A DNA stretch of 64,000 nucleotides from Mimachlamys varia (Eukaryota; Mollusca; Bivalvia; Pectinida; Pectinidae). The stretch covers positions 12,224,001 to 12,288,000 of the forward strand of contig OX392534.1 of the NCBI GenBank assembly GCA_947623455.1, given 5' to 3'. Positions 1 through 12,500 of the stretch are shown one piece after another. Numbering within the stretch: position 1 is the stretch's first letter; each line of letters begins with the position of its first letter. A program made the position numbers and the translations under genes. The notes beneath the pieces are model-generated. The model was given only the letters and a program-made list of their open reading frames with translations, made no database searches and was not told the DNA's origin.

Positions 1-1390
1 CTTTCAATGTCGCAGGGGTCAAATATGTAGAAACCTTTAAATATCGTTTTCCTTCTGATTAACCTGATGAGGCCCATGCATGGCAATAGTACTTTCCTTC
101 AAAATGTAGATACTACTTATCAAGTGCTATAAAGTTTTCTCAAATTACCATGGTTCAAATCCAAATCACCAAGCCACTAAGTGCCTAGAATGCTTGCTAG
201 TTCAAATGAGATCTGATTTTGGACAATTAATTCTACAGAAAGAAAAATGACTACTGTCTTGGTTGACCTTAAATCTTCCAAATACACTTTCTGGTAGAAT
301 ATGTTGATCTGAACAAAATTCACAAATAAGCAGTAAAGATGTTGTTCAATTAGATTTAATTTCCATTATTGCTGTAGAAACATTCACTTTTTTGGCATTA
401 ATCTTGATCAGCTCCAGAGCTTGTTCTAATCAGCTTAGATTTCTGTGGAGAAATGTTCCTGGTTGTATGATATGTGGCTGGCCGCATGGCTTTCTAGGAT
501 ATTTATTGTACCAATATTTGATTAAGTAATGTAGATATACCCAAGCCTTTGTTTGTTCTCTGTTTATTTACAATAGCCAGTAAAATATTGACTCATGTTT
601 CCAATTGGGGCTTCTTACACAGTCCCTGTCTTAACTCCAACACTAAATTCTTCATGGACTCTTTTGATGTCGTAGAATCGGCCAAATTTCAAAGGAAATA
701 ACGCTAACTTGATGATCACTGTTTGTAAACATTAACTTCCTCTGTGTTAATTGATCGTGATCTTGTCTATATAATAAATACATGGTAAAGGAAACATGAA
801 GAGAAAACAAACTATTTTGTGTAGACTGATGTGACGTAGTGTATTACTATCTATACTGAAGTGTCAAATATCTATAACTTGTTAAAGGGTTGAACTTTTT
901 AAAGTCTTTGATCAATACAATGGAGCAACCTTGTCAAAGTTTTAAATTGCAAATTTTATTGACAACAAAAAAGAGAAAGATATTTACATGAAACAAAATT
1001 TGAAAACAAAACAAGTGAACATTTACCTGACAAATTTCTTCACAAACAGTGACAGTTACATACCAGTTATTGGAGACCAACATATATTGTACACACACAT
1101 CCTGATATATATATTGTATCAAAAAACCTCAAACATCCACCCTTGATAATATTTGTTTCGGTCTAGTTTGTAACATGAAATATAAAAAAAAATGTTATTG
1201 TTCCTGGAACCATGGCTATACATGGCAGGTGCTGGGTCAATACTGATTTTGAGTAACTTACAATGTTATGTTTTCTAGCTTTATATCAAGAAGATTGTTT
1301 CTGTTCACTTATGGTTTTGATAAGTTATCATACCTGTAATATCTGTTTCATTATTCTTTGTGGAATTAAAAAGTCTGGCATGTTGCTTTG
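1..1390. other. Non-coding, AT-rich, no feature found
   Basis: Upstream exons of the CCDC66-like gene were looked for here and none was recognised. Only short chance frames are present. Probably intron. Confidence 0.5.
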
Positions 1391-1783
1391 TTAAAGGCCC
1401 AATATAAGTAACTCCAGGAAATTTTTCGGGATTCTGAAAAATTATTTTAAAAAATCCAGTTGATAACCTTGCAAAAATAAGCCTAAAACGAAGTAAATCT
1501 GAGTGGTAAGTAACAAGAAACTCATGACAGAAAAATACAAAGAATTAAAAATAATTCAGGTGGGGCCCACTTCAACAACAAGCGGAAGGTAGAAGACAGT
1601 TCGAAATGGACGTGTGTTTACAAATACCTAGTTTCAACTGCTGCTGTGCCGGTATCCGCGTAAGAATTTATCTTAAATATTGCTGATATCAGTCAATCTT
1701 AACTAAATCTATAAATATAAAAAGTTATTAGACTTGATTTTTGCTTCAAGTTTTGCTGAAAGTTACGTATTTTGGGCCTTTAA
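1391..1783. mobile_element. TTAA-flanked inverted-repeat element
   Basis: TTAA at 1391-1394 and 1780-1783 flank ends reading AGGCCCAATATAAGTAACT on the left and the inverse of AGTTACGTATTTTGGGCCT on the right. About 390 bp with no open frame. TTAA duplication with AG ends is known for Kolobok and piggyBac transposons. Confidence 0.7.
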
Positions 1784-2956
1784 ATGTATAAAGAATTGTA
1801 GTTTTCTGTTAACTTTTTTGGGTTGTATCTAAAATATTCTGTTATCCAGCTCTCTTTGACAATATTTTGTATAAAAATACCTCCAAGGAAGCCAGAATTT
1901 GTCCGTTATAATGAAAAATGTAGGTCTTTCTTCCCTCTATATAGAGTTGTGGCCCTTTGTTTATTGTGCCTCACTTCATTTGTCACATATTGATCAAATA
2001 ATCTGTCGTCTACCGAAGCACTATCCCAATTGATAAAACTGATAGAACAAGTAGTGGATGGTGTTACACTGAGTTGACAGTCAGATGATAGGAAAGAAAC
2101 ACCCTTTAATGTTGTGTAACATGTAAAAGACATAAATTCTCAAACACACAACATCGTTATTATTAGATGTCCTTGATTATACATATACAATGAATGGTAC
2201 TCTAAAATGTCCTTTGACTACATAGATACAATGACTATTATAATCTGGTATATATATTCCCCAATCAATTATTTATAAGAATTTCTATTAGATGTAGGAC
2301 GGTGTTTGTTTGGTTGCTAGGGAACAGAGACAGACAGGTATCATAATGTCAACCCTGTAAATAATTAAACACGGCTACAGCACTGTACCAAGGGAGGTAA
2401 CTACGTGTAACTTGGGCTGATGAAGCCTTGTGACCTGATAATATTATTGAGAGAATAAAAAAAGTGGAAATGAGAAAAAAAAAACTTAATTAGACAATGA
2501 ACACAAGAACTCATTGGAGTTTAGAGGAAATATATTTTATTTAACTCTAATTATTATAAACAAACCATAAATTCTGAATTTGTTCTCATTAATTGGTGAA
2601 ATATTTAGATATAAAAGGCTAAATATTTTATTGTTGACCATAAAAAAAAAAAAAATGTTCTGGCTTATTTATATTAAGTCTGCTTTTAACATTAACTATA
2701 TGCCTGGTTATTGACTTGTTAACATTTCTTTTAAAGGAGTGTAAAATCACTGAATGATAAAACTATGAACATGTAAGCACAAAGATGAAGGATTCACTAT
2801 TGACCAGAACAAAGAACTGTTACATGGGCAAATGAAAGTCATGTACATTGTAATAGTAATATAGATATACATTTACCCAGAGACCTAACTACACCAAAGT
2901 CTTATGATGTTACATAAATTTACTCAGAAACCAAACTATCAGACCTAATTTAAAGC
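1784..2956. other. Non-coding, AT-rich, no feature found
   Basis: A homopolymer A run at about 2643 and chance frames only. Probably intron of the CCDC66-like gene. Confidence 0.5.
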
Positions 2957-3229
2957 CCTGTGATTTTAATCAAGTTGGAACATAATCCTGTGATTTTAAT
3001 CAATTTGGAACATAATCCTGTGATTTTAATCAATTTGGAACATAAATATGTGATTTTAATCAATTTGGAACATAAATATGTGATTTTAATCAATTTGGAA
3101 CATAATCCTGTGATTTTAATCAATTTGGAACATAATCCTGTGATTTTAATCAATTTGGAACATAATCCTGTGATTTTAATCAACTTGGAACAAATTCCTG
3201 TGAATTATTTTAATCAATTTGGAAGGTAA
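2957..3229. repeat. 30-bp minisatellite, nine copies
   Basis: Unit CCTGTGATTTTAATCAATTT plus GGAACATAAT, repeated head to tail, ending in a diverged copy. A period divisible by three keeps frames open on both strands, but these are not genes. Confidence 0.92.
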
Positions 3230-3389
3230 TCCTTGGTTGTTTTTTACCCGAGTCATGTTGACCTTATAGTAATGCAGCAAGATTTTAATCTCAAGTTCTG
3301 TACAGTCCATTTTGTCAAAAAAAGGGCTCAAGTCTAGATAAAACATATTTGCTATTTTCCTGGAGCGTTGACCTTTGAACTATTACCAG

Positions 3390-3548
3390 GAGGAGACACT
3401 GCGAGCGTCCTTTGAGGAGATAGAGGCAAAGAAACAGGAACAGAAGGAGGCCCTGATCAGAGAGATGGAGAAGGTCGGGTCCGCTCCCAATGTCAACGCC
3501 TCACAGAGCAACGTCCCCCACGCCATGAGGAGCTCCTTTATGTTTGGG
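3390..3548 (+). CDS. CCDC66: CCDC66-like exon a (first recognised)
   Basis: The exon begins after ATTACCAG and ends before GTAGTT, phase 0 at both ends. It encodes 53 residues: a helix rich in E, K and Q, then a Ser/Asn-rich linker ending MRSSFMFG. The open frame continues a few codons upstream of the acceptor, so the exact acceptor is the least certain part. Confidence 0.7.
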
Positions 3549-6500
3549 GTAGTTATCTAAACTTTTCTGAAACTTGATTCATATGTGTTGTCGAAACTTT
3601 TCTGAAACTTGATTCATGTGTACAAGTTTATATGAAATAAAATTTGCTCGAAGCAAATTGTCAAAGACATGCATATAGTCAAATTTAAACCTGGTTGTCT
3701 TCAACTCATATCAATTGGATTGTTCCTGTTTAATTTGAAATATATTGTTCATTTAAACTCACTTTACTTGGATATAACCCAAAGTTATCTCACAGTCCAA
3801 TAGACTTTAAGATAACACGGTTTAACTCTGTTCATCAGATTCTATGCTATTATATTGGCTGTTATTTAATATGACTGTAAACCAACTTATTTCCGCGTGG
3901 GAGTAATTTTTGCATATTTCGCAGTTGGTTAAAATTCAATAAAATTAATCACTGCAAAATAGTTTCAATCAGAGGTATGCCAACTAGAAATACTGTACTG
4001 TATTGTACATACGGTTAACGACCGTATTCGTTACGAAATTAAATTGCCGAGAAATAGTAGTTTCATATGAAAACGCAAAATTAAGTCCCTGCGAAAATAA
4101 GTTGGTTTACAGTAATGTCTCAAAACAAAGAAAGAATCATATGCAATAATACTGTATAGTGCTTAAAAGGGAATTATTGTTTTGTAGCAAGCAGCACCAG
4201 ACGCCGGTCAGTTTGAAAACACCAAAGAGATTGAGAGACAGAAGTGGCTACAGGAATTGGGTAGGTTTACACTGATAGTTTCTAATGTTTAGACGATAAC
4301 ACTCAGATCAAATAACTATCTAACTCATATGTTCAGAGGATACAGTATAAAGAAGCAATGGCCATACATATAGACAGTATCAGTATTATACAATATAAAA
4401 AATGTTTTTGGACATGACTGTGTTCCCTAGAAGGTAGACTAGAATACGTGTTCCCTAGAAAATAGACTAGAACATGTGTTCCTAAGCAGAAAGACTAGAA
4501 CATGTGTTCCTCAGAAGATAGACTAGAACATGTGTTCCTAAGCAGAAAGACTAGAACATGTGTTCCTTAGCAGAAAGACTAGAACATGTGTTCCTTAGAA
4601 GTTAGACTAGAACATGTGTTCCTTAGAAGAAAGACTAGAACATGTGTTCCTAAGCAGAAAGACTAGAGCATGTGTTCCTAAGCAGAAAGACTAGAACATG
4701 TGTTCCTTAGCAGAAAGACTAGAACATGTGTTCCTTAGCAGAATGACTAGAACATGTGTTCCCTAGAAAATAGATTAGAAAATGTGTTCCTTAGAAGAAA
4801 GACTAGAACATGTGTTCCTTAGAAGATAGACTAGAACATGTGTTCCTTAGAAGATAGACTAGAACATGTGTTCCTTAGCAGAAAGACTAGAACATGTGTT
4901 CCCTAGAAGATAGACTAGAACATGTGTTCCTTAGAAGATAGACTAGAACATGTGTTCCTTAGAAGATAGACTAGAACATGTGTTCCTTAGCAGAAAGACT
5001 AGAACATGTGTTCCCTAGAAGATAGACTAGAACATGTGTTCCTTAGAAGTTAGACTAGAACATGTGTTCCTTAGAAGATAGACTAGAACATGTGTTCCTT
5101 AGCAGAAAGACTAGAACATGTGTTCCTTAGAAGATACACTAGAACATGTGTTCCTTAGAAGATACACTAGAACATGCATTCCTTAGCAGATAGACTAGAA
5201 CATGTGTTCCGAAGATAGACTAGAACATGTGTTCCCTAGAAGATAGACTAGAACATGTGTTCCCTAGAAGAAAGACTAGAACATGTGTTCCTTAGAAGAA
5301 AGACTAGAACATTATATGTTCCTTAGAAAAAAGACTAGAACATGTGTTCCAAAGATAGACTAGAACTTGTGTTCCTTAGAAGATAGACAAGAACATGTGT
5401 TCCTTAGCAGATAGACTAGAACATGTGTTCCTTAGAAGATAGACTAGAACATGTGTTCCTTAGAAGATAGACTAGAACATGTGTTCCTTAGAAGATAGAC
5501 TAGAACATATGTTCCTTAGCAGAAAGACTAGAACATGTGTTTCTTAGAAGATAGACTAGAACATGTGTTCCTTAGAAGATAGACTAGAACATATGTTCCT
5601 TAGCAGAAAGACTAGAACATGTGTTCCTTAGAAGATAGACTAGAACATGTGTTCCTTAGAAGATAGATATAGATAATGGGCCCAGCGCATTATAAGTAGT
5701 AAATGTTGGCCTTTTCTGTTGGTTGTTCAATTCATACATTTTGGTTAGACATTCAGGGTTTCGAATATTTACTCTCTAGGTAAATGGAAAATTTGTGTAA
5801 GCCAGGGCTTTCGATTTGAGTGTTGTATCAAATATGTTTTCCATACATGTATTTCAAAAAGAGTGAGTAGTTTTTGTCACGAGAATTAAAGAATATATAT
5901 ATTTTATGACCTGCAGACAAACAAAAGGAAGAAAAGCGACAAAGGCAGATGAATAGCAAGGCCAATAACGCCAGCCAAGAAACCTGGGCAGACAAGTTCA
6001 CCAATCACAAGCCTGCTGGGCACCCAGACCAGCTTAGAGAGCCCCCTGCTGGCTATCCAGATCCTTACTCACCAAGGGACAAAACTCTAGATGGAGGAAG
6101 GGTTAGCAGTGCTCCGTCACACATCCCAGACAAAGATGATGACAAGTAAGTCACTGCTGTTGTATTATGAAAGGGGAATTAAAAGGTTCCCTGTTGTAAT
6201 CTACTGCTGCTTATAATACAAGGAACTGCTATTTCTATGTAGTTACAGCTTACATATGAAGCTCTTTCCAAAATCTGGAGATGGAGTAATATATCTTACA
6301 GAAAAATAGCAGTTACATGTTCCTTTATGAAACCTTTTCCAATTAGGATTTTGAGAACAATAGGGACATTGTCCTTACTTTTTTGTGACCTTAGAAATAT
6401 AACCTTATAGAAGATTTGGTGTTATAAACATTAAAATAGTTCATTATGAAATTTCAGGGATGAATTAGTTTCATTAATGTAGTGAAGAGTTCTGATATCT

Positions 6501-9500
6501 GTCTTTTAGGACGCACATACGAGGCCAAAATGTGTTCATGGATCCGGTCACGAGACATGAGTTGGAGGAGAAGAGGAAACGACTGCTGGAACACCAGGTA
6601 GGCTACTCAAACATAGTGATTTTGTTGGTCTCCTTCTTACCTTTCTCCAACACTGGTTGTTGTCTTCTTTTTAGACCATTGCTCATCAATGGTCCAATGT
6701 AGATGCATAGTTGTAGTCAAGATATACATGTATATAGAATATATATATCAAAAAGCATTTTGGGTATGATGAAAACATTTTAGGCCCTTCATTACTATAG
6801 AGATGAGGCTGCCCTACAGATTTTAAACTGTGTTAAAACTTTGTCTTTTCCTAGGTTTGTTGATGGTCATTCCGCAGTTGCATTTGCAGGGTTTTTCTCA
6901 GAATCCAAAACACTAACAATCTTTTTGAAATTTTACATGATGATACTCTGTGGTAGGTAGATGTGCAAAAGGGATTAAAAGTTTTTAAAGTTAATGTTAA
7001 GTTCATTTTTATTGACAAAAAAAAGTTGAGAGTGGGAAAGTATATAATAGCTAGGAAAATGGATGGGCCCATGCTGACTTGTCAGTATTCTGTTTATGAT
7101 AATGTCTCTATTCTAATATCAGTTATTAAAAACATGTATTATATATAGCAATACTGAAAATATATATTGCACCACACTTGATCATTTTACTGTTGGTTCT
7201 GATAATCATATAACAATAAGACCATGAAGTTTCACTGTGACTGTTTGGAACAGTTCTTTTGATTCAGCCTTGAAGCTGTGTAATTAATTTGACCTTTGAT
7301 ATATTATTTCACCTTTGATCTTTGACAGCAAGCGGTGATGGAGCAGGTTCAGCAGAAACAGAGAGAGAAGCAGAGAGAGCGTGAGATGAAAATGAAGGAA
7401 GACATGGAAGAGGAGATGAAACTTCAGGCAGAGCGTGACCGTATACAGCGTCAGTTTGAGCAGGAGCAAAACAAAAACAAAATGAAAGAGGTAAGGGGTC
7501 TTACACGCCTAAATTTTACAAATATTTCTTTTAGTTGTACACAGCTTGATCATTAAAATGGAAATTGTTCTTATTTTTTAAGAAATTTGATTGGCGAAAC
7601 AAATTTTGAAGGAATATCACATACACTGGCCTAGCTTGACATTTATAGTTTATAACCCCAACAAAGGGGAGGTAATTGGAGGTATGGTAAAACTATAGTG
7701 GAGTTCTGATGGGACATGAATCCTTAACTCATTCATCCCTGAAGTTTCATAATAAACAGTTCCAACAATTGAATTGGAAGAGTTCAAATGTGTCTTCAGA
7801 CCTGTGTTAATGACTTGAACAACATCTATAAGCCTTTAGTTTTTTGCGATATTAATGATATCTTAAATAATTGTCAATGTATTAGTGTATTTGCTACGTA
7901 CACTTTGTGGCAAAGATTTGGTTGTAAATGAAATTATTTAATTTTATAACATAGCAGTTATGAGAATGACATTTATCAACATCGGAAATATATTATCAAA
8001 TCAGGAGCTATATTTTTTTTAAATGTTCACAGGTTCGAAGACAGCAAGAAGTAGACAAGCTGAAAATGGCCATGGATGAGGCCCATGAATCTGCTCTACG
8101 CGAAAAAATTTCACGTCGCATGCAGCATCTGGAGGAGGGTGGCCATGATACCTCACACCTCAAGGCTACATTACAAGGTAGGTAGGACAATCACACCTTT
8201 ATGGTATATCAAATGGTCACTGATTCTGTTACCTAGTATAGTTATACAGATCAAAATTCTAATAGAAATCAGACGTCCTTCCTAATCCAATGATTATTTC
8301 GTGAAAAGGGAAGTGATTTCGTTGATTCAGTATGCTGTGTTATGTCTCATTAGTCATTAGTACGAAATTAATATGATGGCATCAGAAGGGTTTAGAGATC
8401 TAGTAGGGGTACAGTGTATAGTAGTGGTACAGTTTATAGTAGGGGTACAGTGTATAGTAGGGAACAGTGTAAAGTAGGGGTACAGTTTATAGTAGGGGTA
8501 CAGTGTATAGTAGGGGTACAGTGTATAGTAGGGGTACAGTGTATAGTAGGGGTACAGTGTATAGCGGGGGTACAGTGTATAGTAGGGGTACAGTTTATAG
8601 TAGGGGTATAGTGTATAGTAGGGGTACAGTGTATAGTAGGGGTACAGTGTATAGCAGGGGTACAGTGTATAGCGGGGGTACAGTGTATAGTAGGGGTACA
8701 GTTTATAGTAGGGGTATAGTGTATAGTAGGGGTACAGTGTATAGTAGGGGTACAGTGTATAGCAGGGGTACAGTGTATAGCGAGGGTACAGTGTATAGAA
8801 AGGGTACAGTGTATAGTAGGGTTACAGTGTATAGTAGGGTTACAGTGTATAGTAGGGGTACAGTGTATAGTAGGATACAGTGTATAGTAGGGTACAGTTT
8901 ATAGTAGGGGTATAGTGTATAGTAGGGGTACAGTGTATAGTAGGGGTACAGTGTATAGCAGGGGTACAGTGTATAGCGAGGGTACAGTGTATAGAAAGGG
9001 TACAGTGTATAGTAGGGTTACAGTGTATAGTAGGGTTACAGTGTATAGTAGGGGTACAGTGTATAGTAGGATACAGTGTATAGTAGGGTACAGTGTATAG
9101 CAGGGGTACAGTGTATAGTAGGGTTATAGTGTATAGTAGGGTTATAGTGTATAGTAGGGAACAGTGTATAGTAGGGTACAGTGTATAGCGGGGGTACAGT
9201 GTATAGCAGGGGTACAGTGTATAGTAGGGTTATAGTGTATAGTAGGGGTACAGTGTATAGTAGGGAACAGTGTATAGTAGGGTACAGTGTATAGTAGGGT
9301 ATAGTGTATAGTAGGGGTACAGTGTATAGTAGGATACAGTGTATAGTAGGGGTACAGTGTATAGTAGGATACAGTGTATAGTAGGGTACAGTGTATAGTA
9401 GGGGTACAGTGTATAGTAGGGGTACAGTGTATAGTAGGGTACAGTGTATAGTAGGGTTACAGTGTATAGTAGGGTTACAGTGTATAGTAGGGGTACAGTG

Positions 9501-12500
9501 TATAGTAGGGGTACAGTGTATAGTAGGGTACAGTGTATAGTAGGGTACAGTGTATAGTAGGGTTACAGTGTATAGTAGGGTTACAGTGTATAGTAGGGGT
9601 ACAGTGTATAGTAGGGGTACAGTGTATAGTAGGGTAAAGTGTATAGTAGGGGTACAGTGTATAGTAGGTGTACAGTGTATAGTAGGGGTACAGTGTATAG
9701 TAGGGGTACAGTGTATAGTAGGATATAGTGTATAGTAGGGTACAGTGTATAGTAGGGTACAGTGTATAGTAGGGTACAGTGTATAGTAGGGTACAGTGTA
9801 TAGTAGGGTACAGTGTATAGTAGGGTACAGTGTATAGTAGGGTACAGTGTATAGTAGGGTACAGTATAGAGTAGGGGTACAGTGTATAATAAGTAGGGGT
9901 ACAGTATAGAGTAGGGTACAGTATAGAGTAAGGGTACAGTGTAAAGTAGGGGTACAGTGTATAGTGGGGGTACAGTGTATAGTGGGGGTACAGTGTATAG
10001 TAGGGGTACAGTGTATAGTAGGGGTACAGTGTATAGTAGGGGTACAGTATAGAGTAGGGGTACAGTGTATAGTGGGGGTACAGTGTATAGTGGGGGTACA
10101 GTGTATAGTAGGTGTACAGTGTATAGTAGGGGTACAGTGTATAGTAGGGGTAAAGTGTATAGTAGGGGTACAGTGTATAGTGAGGGTACAGTGTATAGTA
10201 GGGGTACAGTGTATAGTAGGGGTACAGTATAGAGTAGGGGTATAGTGTATAGTAGGGGTACAGTGTATAGTAGGGTACAGTGTATAGTAGGGGTACAGTG
10301 TATAGTGAGGGTACAGTGTATAGTAGGGGTACAGTGTATAGTAGGGGTATAGTGTATAGTAGGGGTACAGTTTATAGTAGGGGTACAGTGTATAGCAGGG
10401 GTACAGTGTATAGTAGGGTACAGTATAGAGTAGGGTACAGTGTATAGTAGGGTATAGTGAGGGTACAGTGTATAGTAGGGGTACAGTGTATAGTAGGGGT
10501 ACAGTGTATAGTAGGGGTACAGTGTATAGTAGGGGTATAGTGAGGGTACAGTGTATAGTAGGGGTACAGTGTATAGTAGGGGTATAGTGAGGGTACAGTG
10601 TATAGTAGGGGTATAGTGAGGGTACAGTGTATAGTAGGGGTACAGTGTATAGTAGGGGTATAGTGAGGGTACAGTGTATAGTAGGGGTACAGTGTATAGT
10701 AGGGTACAGTATAGAGTAGGGTACCGTGTATAGTAGGGGTACAGTGTATAGTAGGGGTACAGTGTATAGTAGGGGTACAGTGTATAGTAGGGGTACAGTG
10801 TATAGTAGGGGTATAGTGAGGGTACAGTGTATAGTAGGGGTACAGTGTATAGTAGGGTACAGAATAGAGTAGGGTACCGTGTATAGTAAGGGTACGGTGT
10901 ATAGTAGGGGTAAAGTGTATAGTAGGGGTACAGTGTATAGTAGGGGTACGGTGTATAGCAGTGGTATAGTAGGGGTACAGTGTATAGTAGGGGTAAAGTG
11001 TATAGTAGGGGTACAGTCTATAGTAGGGGTACGGTGTATAGCAGTGGTATAGTAGGGGTACAATGTATAGTAGGGATACAATGTATAGTAGGGGTACAGT
11101 GTATAGTAAGGGTACAGTGTATAGCGTGGGTTCAGTGTATATTAGGGGTACAGTGTATAGTAAGGGTACAGGGGTACAGTGTATAGTAGGGTACAGTGTA
11201 TAGCAGGGGTACAGTGTATAGTAGGGGTACGGTGTATAGTAGGGTACAGTGTATAGTGTGGGTTCAGTGTATAGTAGGGGTACAGTGTATAGTAAGGGTA
11301 CAGGGGTACAGTGCATAGTAGGGGTACAATGTATAGTGGGGGTACAGTGTATAGTAGGGGTACAGTGTATATTAGGGGTACAGTGTATAGTGGGGTACAG
11401 TGTATAGTAGGGGTACAGTGTATAGTAGGGGTACAGTATATAGTAGGGTACAGTGTATAGTAGGGGAACAGTGTATAGCAGGGGTACAGTGTATAGTAGG
11501 GGTACAGTGTATAGTGGGGGTACAGTGTATAGCAGGGGTACAGTGTATAGTAGGAGTATAGTGTAAAGTAGGGGTACAGTGTATAGTAAGGGTAAAGTGT
11601 ATAGTAGGGGTACAGTGTATAGTAGGGGTACAGTGTATAGTAGGGGTATAGTGTAAAGTAGGGGTACAGTGTATAGTAGGGGTACGGTGTATAGTAAGGG
11701 TAAAGTGTATAGTAGGTGTACAGTGTATAGTAGGGGTACGGTGTATAGTAAGGGTAAAGTGTATAGTAGGGGTACAGTGTATAGTAGGGGTACAGTGTAT
11801 AGTAGGGTACAGTGTATAGTAGGGGTATAGTGTATAGCAGGGGTACAGTGTAAAGTAGGGGTATAGTGTATAGTAGGGGTACAGTGTATAGTAGGGGTAC
11901 AGTGTAAAGAAGGTGTACAGTGTATAGTAGGGGTACGGTGTATAGTAGGGGTACAGTGTATATTAGGGGTACAGTGTATAGCGGGGGTACAGTGTATAGT
12001 AGGGGTACAGTGTATAGTAGGGGTACAGTGTATATTAGGGGTACAGTGTAAAGCGTGGGTTCAGTGTATAGTAGGGGTACAGTGTATAGCAGGGATACAG
12101 TGTATAGTAGGGGTATAGTGTATAGTAGGGGTACAGTGTAAAGTAGGGTACAGTGTATAGTAGGGGTACAGTGTATAGCAGGGGTACAGTGTATAGTAGG
12201 GGTACAGTGTATAGTAGGGGGTACAGTGTATAGCAGGGATACAGTGTATAGTAGGGGTACAGTGTATAGTAGGGGGTACAGTGTATAGCAGGGGTACATG
12301 TACAGTGTATAGTAGGGGTACAGTGTATAGTAGGGTACAGTGTTTAGTAGGGGTACAGTGTATAGTAGGAGTATAGTGTATTGTAGGGGTACAGTGTATA
12401 GTAGGGGTACAGTGTATAGTAGGGGTACAGTGTATAGTAGGGTACAGTGTATAGTAGGGGTACAGTGTATAGTAGGGGTACAGTGTATAGTAGGGTACAG

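Noticed and set aside
9036..11081. Open frame of 681 codons on the minus strand, with related frames at 10372-11316 and 11142-12299
   Set aside because: Purely the 18-bp array read in a multiple-of-three period; the six-residue YPYYTL/CTPTIH pattern shifts frame wherever a 17-bp unit occurs, and there is no start, splice or composition evidence.
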